A stretch of DNA of 28,762 nt, taken from the NCBI GenBank assembly GCA_964350135.1, contig CAYGJN010000020.1, positions 1 through 28,762 of the forward strand. The letters run 5' to 3'. The notes beneath the pieces were generated by a model. It ran no database searches and was not told the DNA's origin. It was given only the letters and a program-made list of their open reading frames with translations. How positions within the stretch are numbered: position 1 is the stretch's first letter; each line of letters starts with the position of its first letter. Position numbers and translations under genes: made by a program. Shown here in pieces: positions 1 through 6,650 of the stretch. The DNA comes from CAYGJN01 sp964350135. GTDB taxonomy: Bacteria; Bdellovibrionota; Bacteriovoracia; Bacteriovoracales; Bacteriovoracaceae.

Positions 1-405
1 TTTGATTACAAAAAAATAATCGAAACTTTTGATAATGAGATCGCTAAGATTATAAATGATCCAAACTTTGAAAGTGAGATTGGAAAACTTATTATTCGAG
101 AATTAGCTAAAAGGTTTTCTCCTAATAAAATATTTAATTTTAACCAAGATCTGTCTATGGCCGATACTACTACATTCTTTTGTTCTGATCCGAATATTTG
201 GTTTAAGTTTGACAATAATATATTAAGTATCAGCGGGTTTGAGTTAGAGATCACTGTTGAAGAAGATTTTATAAGCGAGATTTTTTCTGCAAATAAATTC
301 ACTGCAAATGAATTAGCTCAAAAGTACAGCTCCCTCGATTCTGAAGAAATCCTCAGTTTAATTTTAGACCTCCACTCTAAAGGTCTACTGCATATGATCA
401 ATTGA
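1..405 (+). CDS. C-terminal part of an unidentified protein, possibly cupin/JmjC-like with a winged-helix tail
   Basis: The frame is open from base 1 to a stop at 403-405, so this is the last 134 codons of a gene that begins outside the window. There is no signal peptide or membrane segment in the visible part. The last ~40 residues (FSANKFTANELAQKYSSLDS and onward, then a GLL turn) read like a small winged-helix domain. The preceding strand-rich segment resembles the C-terminal region of some cupin/JmjC-type oxygenases of the RoxA group. No metal-binding His/Asp motif is visible here because that part would lie upstream. The cupin link is a weak guess from pattern alone. A glycosyltransferase gene follows after 77 bases on the same strand. 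Confidence 0.6.
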   Translation, partial: FDYKKIIETFDNEIAKIINDPNFESEIGKLIIRELAKRFSPNKIFNFNQDLSMADTTTFFCSDPNIWFKFDNNILSISGFELEITVEEDFISEIFSANKFTANELAQKYSSLDSEEILSLILDLHSKGLLHMIN

Positions 406-482
406 AATTAGAACAATTTAACAGTTTCTTTATCCCTTTGGACTTCTAGGACTCTTAATATTGATGTATAAATATTCTTATT

Positions 483-1802
483 GTGGGAAATAAAAAAATT
501 GCTCTTATTTATGACTTCAAGGATTCTGCCTGGGTAAGCTGCAGGACAATCACTGATAATTTGCGCAAGGCATACGGTGCTATTCCATCATTTGATCTTT
601 TCAATTTTGATTACTCAAATAAAAAATTAATTGTTGATCTTCAGTTGATTGCAAAAGAAATCGCAGAAAAAAAAATTGATAGAGTTGTGATCCTTGATCA
701 TAAGCCCCATGCCTATAAACTTCTTAAAGAGCTTTATCAAGTTCAAAAAACCCACGGTATTGAAATAGTATTTCATATTTATGGAGATTTTACTCTTCAG
801 GCAAAAGAGTGGAATAAGTCAGAGAGTTTGTTGAAAGCCTATAAAGTTCATCTTGTTTGTGCCTCAACTAATCAACAAAACCTTGTTCAGAAATTCTTTA
901 AGCAGCAAGACATAGTTTCGGTCTGTCATTTTCCTGTGGATACAGACTTTTTTAAATATAGTGAAAATTTAAGAGCTGAATATAGGAAAAAGCTAGATCT
1001 AGGTGATGATTGTCATGCGTTTTTATATACTGGTAGAATTAGTTTTTTAAAAAATGTAATTAAACTTATTGAGGCCTATACAAAATTTATCTTGCTTACT
1101 AAATCTAATTCAAAACTTTATATAGCAGGTTGTTTTGATGATATAGGGGTTCCTTTTCTTGGAATTCGTCATGGTAGTGGAAAGATTCAGTCTTATCTTT
1201 TGGCCCTTATAGAGAATAATAATAAAATGATCGGTGAAAAAATTTTTTATATTGGAAATTTTGAACAAAAAGACCTTTTAGGTCTTTATAATATGGCCGA
1301 CACATATGTTTCTCTTAGTTGTTATAACGACGAAGACTATGGCATGGCACCTATTGAAGCATTATGTACTGGCTCAAAAGGAATTCTTACTGATTGGGGT
1401 GGCTATCATGATTTTTACAATGAAGAGCTCTGTAATTTAATTCAAACTGTTATTGGAGAAGCAAAAATTGACTTTAGTGCGAAAGAGACTATAAGTGCTT
1501 TCCTTTCAGCGCAGAAAAGGCCGAAAAATAATAGAGAAGAAGCTCAAAGCTATTATCATCAGAAGTTTTCTATTTCAGAAGCTGCTAAGCTAATTTCTGA
1601 AATTGAAATTAATTCTAAATTTGAGGGGCTTACACCTCTTATGAATGATTTAGAAATGGCCATGAGTAAAAAAGCACCTATGCTTGATCTTAAAAGATAT
1701 AGAAGAAATCAATCATCTTTAGGTGGAGAGAATTTTATGGTTTTAAAACAACAATACTCTGATCTTTATAAGGAAATATATAATTCATATGTTACAAAAT
1801 AA
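483..1802 (+). CDS. Glycosyltransferase, GT-B fold, family 4-like
   Basis: This is a 439-residue cytoplasmic protein without signal peptide, a normal length for a GT4 enzyme. The C-terminal half is the recognisable part: the segment FLYTGRISFLKNVIKLIEAY near residue 180 is the usual start of the GT4 donor-sugar domain. Residues 284-292 (EDYGMAPIE) form the E-x7-E motif that binds the nucleotide-sugar in retaining GT-B enzymes. Acceptor and sugar cannot be read from the sequence; a surface polysaccharide or glycoprotein role is inference. The start is a GTG without a visible Shine-Dalgarno sequence. The 3' end overlaps the next gene by 14 bases, so the two are probably translated together. Confidence 0.85.
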   Translation: MGNKKIALIYDFKDSAWVSCRTITDNLRKAYGAIPSFDLFNFDYSNKKLIVDLQLIAKEIAEKKIDRVVILDHKPHAYKLLKELYQVQKTHGIEIVFHIYGDFTLQAKEWNKSESLLKAYKVHLVCASTNQQNLVQKFFKQQDIVSVCHFPVDTDFFKYSENLRAEYRKKLDLGDDCHAFLYTGRISFLKNVIKLIEAYTKFILLTKSNSKLYIAGCFDDIGVPFLGIRHGSGKIQSYLLALIENNNKMIGEKIFYIGNFEQKDLLGLYNMADTYVSLSCYNDEDYGMAPIEALCTGSKGILTDWGGYHDFYNEELCNLIQTVIGEAKIDFSAKETISAFLSAQKRPKNNREEAQSYYHQKFSISEAAKLISEIEINSKFEGLTPLMNDLEMAMSKKAPMLDLKRYRRNQSSLGGENFMVLKQQYSDLYKEIYNSYVTK

Positions 1803-2820
1803 GATTGAGTTAAATGATTTCATTAATAAGAAAAGTTCTTTTAAACAGGAACACTATGAGCTTCCCTTTACTTTAGAGCAACTTCAAAATTGGAAAACAT
1901 CTGATTGGGATTTTTTAAATTGGGCCATTCATCCATTAAATGAAAGATACTTCTCAGAACTTGTGCCATTAGATCTTTATAGATTAAAAGATAATAAACT
2001 TATTTATGAGCTTCCTTACTTTCTTATTAGAGATGGTCTTAATACATTTTTGGATGCGTTTTATAAAAGAGGTTTTAAACCTATTGAGTGCGCCCTTGTT
2101 TCCAAGGTTTTTGAGCCCTTGGTCAACTCATCAATGATTAAGAATCCTTTTTACTACTCTGTTGCCTATAATCCTATGAATACATTATTAGAAAGATTTT
2201 CCAATAGGGAGAATCTTTTGATTGCAGGTATTGGAACTGAGAGTTATATATCTTTAAGTGATTTAAAAATAAAATTAGAAAAAATTAAAAAAGCCTTTCC
2301 TGCTCCAAAGCAAACGTTAGTCTTTTTCCCTATACGTCATGAAGCATTTAGAACAAGAGATTTTCAGGTAATGCAATATGGGGAATCTTATCAAAAAATA
2401 TTTCTAGATGTTTTAGGTGACCAGGTCAAATTTATAGCATGGGAAGACTTATCAAAAATAAATGATTTCAGAAACTTCTATTCATGTCTTTTGTCAGAAA
2501 ATCATTCTATTTATGCAGATAATTATCTTGAGCATTTGATACTCTCAAAAGGTGCTAAGCCTATTCTCATTGAAGAAAAGACTTTAAATGAGAGTGAAGT
2601 ATTTAAAAGAGAATCTGCTTATCATGGACTTATTATTTCAAGTCCATCAAAAGATATTGAGAAAATTAAATTAGATGGTTTAAGTGATTTAGTTAAGAGC
2701 TGGCAGACCGAAGATAAAAGAGATATTGATGCAAATTTTATATCGGTTAATCTTTCTCGATATATTGATACTCAAATTACTCCTAAACTTCAGCCTGCAA
2801 AAGTTTTTGACCTCTCTTAA
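1789..2820 (+). CDS. Conserved-looking protein of unknown function, coupled to the glycosyltransferase
   Basis: A 343-residue protein with no signal peptide or membrane segment. I do not recognise the family. It has an N-terminal region rich in aromatic and acidic residues and a central Rossmann-like stretch (ENLLIAGIGTESYI near residue 143, then TLVFFPIRHEAF near residue 179). A later part, SIYADNYLEHLILSKGA (about residues 240-256), recalls nucleotide-sugar-using or polysaccharide-processing enzymes, but not strongly enough to name one. The start ATG lies inside the end of the glycosyltransferase gene, so both very likely act in one pathway. Its stop overlaps the stop of the convergent minus-strand gene by 4 bases, leaving no room for a terminator between them. 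Confidence 0.75.
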   Translation: MLQNKIELNDFINKKSSFKQEHYELPFTLEQLQNWKTSDWDFLNWAIHPLNERYFSELVPLDLYRLKDNKLIYELPYFLIRDGLNTFLDAFYKRGFKPIECALVSKVFEPLVNSSMIKNPFYYSVAYNPMNTLLERFSNRENLLIAGIGTESYISLSDLKIKLEKIKKAFPAPKQTLVFFPIRHEAFRTRDFQVMQYGESYQKIFLDVLGDQVKFIAWEDLSKINDFRNFYSCLLSENHSIYADNYLEHLILSKGAKPILIEEKTLNESEVFKRESAYHGLIISSPSKDIEKIKLDGLSDLVKSWQTEDKRDIDANFISVNLSRYIDTQITPKLQPAKVFDLS

Positions 2821-4025
2821 GGAAGAGAGATCATATAGCCGTTGCTTATAAGAATACTAACAGCTTCATCTTCACCATCAACTGGGTTTCTTCTTGTCAG
2901 TCTTTCATCATTAACGTGACCATCATACTCTGCTAAAAGTCTTGCTAATGAGTTTACAACTTCATCTTGAGAGTAATTAACTCCAAGGCCACCTTCTTCT
3001 CTATAGTATTTCCAAAGACTATCAATAAATTCTACCAAAGCTCCCATTTCACCTTGTACACAAGCATAGTGAACTGGTTGATCACCAACACCTGCATTTG
3101 TGCGAACTAGACCACGTGGATCCATATCCCCTAGATAGGTTGAAAGGTAATGCTTATTATTTGAAAATTTCTTATCTTTTACAGCGTAAAAAGTATTAGA
3201 TTTCAAAACAGGTAAACCACCTTGATTATAAGGTCCACCTAAAGTGGCATTTTCTAGTTCTGAAGCATATGGAAGTCGAGCACCCTGGCTTCTACAATAA
3301 CTATTTGCCTGAGACCATTTAAGCTTTGCTTTATATGGAGAAGGAAGAATCCATGTCAGTTGCTTGTTTGGATTTTGCCAATCTGGATAAATCAATTTGT
3401 GAAAATGATCAAAGATCTTCTTTGCCATTTCGGCGCCAACAACTCTTATATTTCCTTTTGCTTGAAAATAAGTAATATCGCCAGTCTTAAGATTTTCAAG
3501 ACCTAGTTGAAGGCTAATAGTTCTTCTTGAGTCGATTGTATAAGAGCCATAAAGAATAGAATCAACAGCATTTGCGATTTCTAGAGAACTTACAGATGGT
3601 CTTGGACTTAGCATTTGAGCTACTAGGTTTGAGTGAGTAAATACAAACTGTCTTCTCGCTTCTGAAATTCTATGAAGGTTTATAAGGTTTTGTAATTCGG
3701 TTTTTACTTGAGCAGCAAGAGACTGGGGAATCCCTTGGCTCGCTTTATTCATATGATCGTCGTACATGCCATCAAAAGTTTGAATAGCTTCCATGAGAAT
3801 AGGAGCAAGGCTTGTAGCAGATGCACCTGTCATGGCCAATGGCCAGATAGCGTCTTGTAACTCGCTCATAAGCTCTCTTCTATACTCACTTCTTGTTTTG
3901 CTTATCATGGCATCAAACTCGAGATAGTTTGCACCTTTAACAATTGTCATATTTGGCCAAATTTTTTCTTGAGCAAAAAGACCAGTGCTTATTAAAAGAA
4001 CGCTTAAAAGGATAAATGGTTTCAA
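2817..4025 (-). CDS. Exported protein with a C-terminal lectin/DUF1566-like segment
   Basis: A 402-residue protein starting with a clear signal peptide (MKPFILLSVLLISTGLFAQ, cleavage near residue 19). Residues ~25-210 are mostly helical and unrecognised. Around residues 235-325 the pattern of W-x2-A-x3-C-x3-G-x-RLP-x3-EL, followed later by HYACVQG, resembles the C-type-lectin/DUF1566 (Lcl C-terminal) or formylglycine-enzyme-like fold, which often binds glycans at the surface. The start is a TTG at 4023-4025. It has a strong Shine-Dalgarno AGGAG six bases upstream, which decides it. The gene follows the chaperone-usher-like operon on the same strand after 76 bases and appears to have its own promoter there. 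A link to the fibre, for example as an adhesin or accessory factor, is inference. Confidence 0.75.
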   Translation of the reverse strand: MKPFILLSVLLISTGLFAQEKIWPNMTIVKGANYLEFDAMISKTRSEYRRELMSELQDAIWPLAMTGASATSLAPILMEAIQTFDGMYDDHMNKASQGIPQSLAAQVKTELQNLINLHRISEARRQFVFTHSNLVAQMLSPRPSVSSLEIANAVDSILYGSYTIDSRRTISLQLGLENLKTGDITYFQAKGNIRVVGAEMAKKIFDHFHKLIYPDWQNPNKQLTWILPSPYKAKLKWSQANSYCRSQGARLPYASELENATLGGPYNQGGLPVLKSNTFYAVKDKKFSNNKHYLSTYLGDMDPRGLVRTNAGVGDQPVHYACVQGEMGALVEFIDSLWKYYREEGGLGVNYSQDEVVNSLARLLAEYDGHVNDERLTRRNPVDGEDEAVSILISNGYMISLP

Positions 4026-4057
4026 GGTAAACTCCTGATTTATAATACGATGCAGTA

Positions 4058-4086
4058 TTTCTATGAAAATACGAATCTTATGTCAA
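4058..4086 (-). promoter_or_regulatory. Candidate promoter for the exported lectin-like gene
   Basis: Read on the minus strand there is a perfect -35 TTGACA (4081-4086), a 17-base spacer and a -10 TAGAAA (4058-4063, four of six matches). It lies in the 76-base gap after the minor subunit gene, about 30 bases before the SD AGGAG and TTG start. It suggests the last gene can be expressed apart from the fibre operon. Confidence 0.45.
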
Positions 4087-4101
4087 ATTATTTAGTGAAG
4101 T

Positions 4102-5001
4102 CTATATATTTTGCTCACGAGGGCTAATCACAAATTGACCGTTGAAAGCTCCTGATTCAGCGTCTTCAGAGAGTTCGAGGAGTCCGGAAACTTCAATTTC
4201 AAGGTCAAATGGAAAGATAATATTGTTATTCCCAGGGTTTTCAATGCTTATAAAGGGAATATCGTTATTATTCACTGTATGACAGCCAACAGTAATATTT
4301 AAATTTGGTAGCTGAAAAGCAGGCCCAAGAGTATTAATGGTCACGTTGGTACAATTATAAATCACGGGGGAGGCTGTGGATTCTTCCAGAGTGTAGGTGA
4401 TCTTTCTGCCACTTCTCATCCGCCCTCTTAAATTAAGAGTTAGGATTTCTGGAGTTTGGGTAACGATATTGGCGATATTAACATTAACAGTAAAATCACT
4501 AGGTCCTGTAAAGCGTAGATAATCCCTTCCTGCTCCTGTGATATGACGACCGTTAACTATGATTTCATCAAAAAGATAATTACCGTTTGTGCCCCTGATC
4601 TGGATGCCTATCAGTTTCCCATATGTATCCGCTTCAAGGTCTTCTTGAAATCTTTGGCGATACCAAAAATCATTTAATGGTCCTCTATCTCTTCTTCTGT
4701 CTAAAGAGCTTAGAGGATAAGTGCCTGTGGTAGTGACAACAGAAACATCAAGATAGGCTTGCTGAGTTGTTCTGAGTTGAACTCTAAACCTTACGTATTC
4801 AACATTATAGCCAGAGATCAGAAAATTATAGGTTACGTTATTTTGTCCATCACAAGATCTGCCACCATTCCAGTATGAAATGGTTGTTGTACTTGGGTTT
4901 GTCGCAGAAGGGTTGTTGCAGTTATTAGTATAGATAGTTTCAAACTGTGCGAAACTAGAAAAGCTTATAAGAAATAAAAAACCTAATAACCATAATCTCA
5001 T
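4102..5001 (-). CDS. Putative minor/tip subunit of a chaperone-usher-like surface fibre
   Basis: A 299-residue exported protein with signal peptide MRLWLLGFLFLISFSSFAQ. The mature part is beta-rich with few charged helices and several Cys (near residues 28, 50, 216 and 240), consistent with one or two disulfide-bonded beta-sandwich domains. The C-terminal EDAESGAFN motif ends 12 residues before the C-terminus, exactly as EDATSSAFN does in the upstream major-subunit candidate, so the two are probably related subunits. It is longer than the major subunit, as two-domain tip adhesins usually are. No Shine-Dalgarno sequence is visible, and a stable stem-loop sits 8 bases before the ATG, which may keep its translation low. 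The family is not recognised; the role is inferred from the operon and the shared motif. Confidence 0.7.
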   Translation of the reverse strand: MRLWLLGFLFLISFSSFAQFETIYTNNCNNPSATNPSTTTISYWNGGRSCDGQNNVTYNFLISGYNVEYVRFRVQLRTTQQAYLDVSVVTTTGTYPLSSLDRRRDRGPLNDFWYRQRFQEDLEADTYGKLIGIQIRGTNGNYLFDEIIVNGRHITGAGRDYLRFTGPSDFTVNVNIANIVTQTPEILTLNLRGRMRSGRKITYTLEESTASPVIYNCTNVTINTLGPAFQLPNLNITVGCHTVNNNDIPFISIENPGNNNIIFPFDLEIEVSGLLELSEDAESGAFNGQFVISPREQNI

Positions 5002-5009
5002 AGTATATA

Positions 5010-5033
5010 AGGCGAAGACATAAGCCTTCGCCT
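5010..5033 (-). promoter_or_regulatory. Intercistronic stem-loop between major and minor subunit genes
   Basis: Perfect 8-base arms AGGCGAAG (5010-5017) and CTTCGCCT (5026-5033) with an 8-base loop. The hairpin sits between the stop of the major subunit (5042) and the ATG of the minor subunit (5001), with no U-tract after it. It occupies the place where a ribosome-binding site would be. A role in mRNA processing, partial attenuation or low translation of the minor subunit is likely; a full terminator is not. Confidence 0.55.
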
Positions 5034-5041
5034 ATCCAGTT

Positions 5042-5719
5042 TTAGTTATCTTTAAAAGTTACACCCATAGTAACTACAGTGTTGAAAGCAGAAGATGTAG
5101 CATCTTCATCAAAAGTAATTCCAAGAATTCCTCTGAATACTAGAGGAGCAGCTGTTGTAGCAAGAACGACTTTATTATTAGTGTCTACGTTAGCATCACT
5201 GTCTTGATCCCAAGCTGCAGTAAGGGCCGCAAGAGTTACTTCTTCTCCAGTGTCAATAATTCTTTCGTTAGCTGAAAGAGACAGTCCAGAAGTGTCACCT
5301 AATGTATTATTACCAAAAGCACCACCAACACTTACAAAAGAAAGTCTTGAGAGTTCAGCTGATACATCATTAAGACTTGATGTAAGTCCAGCAAGAACTT
5401 GTACGTAATCATTTTTAAAGAGAATTCCACGAACTCTCATTTCAAATTGTACATAACGAGTAATATTATCTGGGTCACTCGTTAGGCCACCAAGGCCAAT
5501 TGAAGCAGTATTTGTGTGTCCTGCAAAAGAAGCAGCATTCAGAGTACCATCACAAGTAGTGAGGTCTACTCCTGCTCCACAATCATTTAATGCAAACTCC
5601 ACATCAACTGCGATTGGTGCAAACAAACCACTCAATGTGATTGTTCCTGTTTGAGTACTATCAGCAGCAAAACTGCTTATAGATAGAACTGCTAATAAAC
5701 TTACAATAATTTTTTTCAT
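5042..5719 (-). CDS. Putative major structural subunit (pilin-like) of a chaperone-usher-like fibre
   Basis: A 225-residue exported protein. The start is the internal ATG at 5717-5719: it gives a clean signal peptide (MKKIIVSLLAVLSISSFA) and has GAGGAG seven bases upstream, while the longer open frame has neither. The mature protein is rich in Thr, Ala, Ser, Gly and Val, poor in Lys and Arg, and predicted almost all beta. Two Cys (in NDCGAGVDLTTCDG) could form one disulfide, as in many pilins. The N-terminal alternating hydrophobic stretch TGTITLSGLFAPIAVDVEF could act as a donor strand. The C-terminal EDATSSAFN motif followed by a final strand resembles the aGtYxGxv-type last strand of CU and spore-coat-U-like subunits. 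It follows the chaperone gene by 22 bases. Confidence 0.75.
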   Translation of the reverse strand: MKKIIVSLLAVLSISSFAADSTQTGTITLSGLFAPIAVDVEFALNDCGAGVDLTTCDGTLNAASFAGHTNTASIGLGGLTSDPDNITRYVQFEMRVRGILFKNDYVQVLAGLTSSLNDVSAELSRLSFVSVGGAFGNNTLGDTSGLSLSANERIIDTGEEVTLAALTAAWDQDSDANVDTNNKVVLATTAAPLVFRGILGITFDEDATSSAFNTVVTMGVTFKDN

Positions 5720-5741
5720 AAAAGATCTCCTCAGCCTAATT

Positions 5742-6566
5742 CTATAGGTCAATTTTTATTGTATTACCTTTAATTTTTAAAGATTGGTTGTGTATATGCC
5801 CGTATTCAAAACTCCAAATAGCAAAGATATGATTTGGGTTTGCCTGCGGATATTGTTGCTTAAGTTTTTTTACGAATAGATTAATTTGTTTCGATAGGTC
5901 GTAGCTTCTTCTAAGGGTAACTCCTGGAAGAAGATAAAAATTTGGAATACCAAAGTCTTTTGTTAGCTCAAAGCCTGTTTCTTGATCTTTGTAGCGAACA
6001 AAAAATCTACCATCACTATAAGTATTGCCTTCATTTTTTAATCGAACGTCAAATTTATTTGTATCAGCATTAAATTCAATTTTTTTAAGATTGAGTTTAA
6101 GGTTCAGGCCTTGCTTGGTAAGCATAATATAGCTAACGATAGGAGTTGAAAGATCTTCCATATAGGCTCTAATAACACCGTGAAAGCTGCCGTTAGCATC
6201 TTCAGGCAATTGAAATTGAAAACGAATCTTCTTTTTTGATCCAGCTGCTATTTCAATAGTTTCACCTAGAAGAGAGTTGCCATCTTCATCATAGATTTGA
6301 GTAATAGGAGCCAGGGAGTTTGAAACTTCAAGTCCATCGGTTGTAGGATCAATATTAATAATGCCTTTTGATGTTTGTCTTATCTCTTCAATTACTAAAA
6401 CACCCTTTCTGGCATTACTTGGATCATTGTTTGTAATAGTAAGCTCATGTTGAGTAAAGTCAGCTTCAAATTGCCACTCATTATATTGTTTTGAAAAACT
6501 ATAAAACCCATGTGCCTTAAAAAAGACAGCAATCATTAAAATTAATGGCAGAACCAGAACTCGCAT
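5742..6566 (-). CDS. Putative periplasmic Ig-fold pilus chaperone
   Basis: A 274-residue exported protein. The start is the internal ATG at 6564-6566, with AGGA five bases upstream and a good signal peptide (MRVLVLPLILMIAVFFKAHG). The N-terminal domain opens with strands ending in an ELTITNNDPSNARKGVLVIE stretch, the usual start of a chaperone-type Ig domain. GSKKKIRFQFQLPEDANGSF resembles the P-G-x3-x-R-type strand of pilus chaperones. A second beta domain follows from about residue 155 (NLKLNLKKIEFNADTNKFDV). The length is near the 230-270 of known chaperones. Its place between barrel and subunit genes supports the call. The canonical conserved Arg/Lys cleft residues cannot be assigned by eye, so this is a divergent member or a functional analogue. 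Confidence 0.65.
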   Translation of the reverse strand: MRVLVLPLILMIAVFFKAHGFYSFSKQYNEWQFEADFTQHELTITNNDPSNARKGVLVIEEIRQTSKGIINIDPTTDGLEVSNSLAPITQIYDEDGNSLLGETIEIAAGSKKKIRFQFQLPEDANGSFHGVIRAYMEDLSTPIVSYIMLTKQGLNLKLNLKKIEFNADTNKFDVRLKNEGNTYSDGRFFVRYKDQETGFELTKDFGIPNFYLLPGVTLRRSYDLSKQINLFVKKLKQQYPQANPNHIFAIWSFEYGHIHNQSLKIKGNTIKIDL

Positions 6567-6650
6567 TTTATTCCTACGTAAAAGCAGAATCCTAGCAGCA
6601 GAGACGCGTAACGTCAAAGAAAAGTATTTAGAGGCACTTGGACAAGCTCT

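Noticed and set aside
6..302. 98-residue open frame on the minus strand
   Set aside because: The plus-strand frame is open from the window edge to 405 and continues the gene direction seen downstream; the antisense frame has low-complexity Ile/Leu/Ser composition and no SD.
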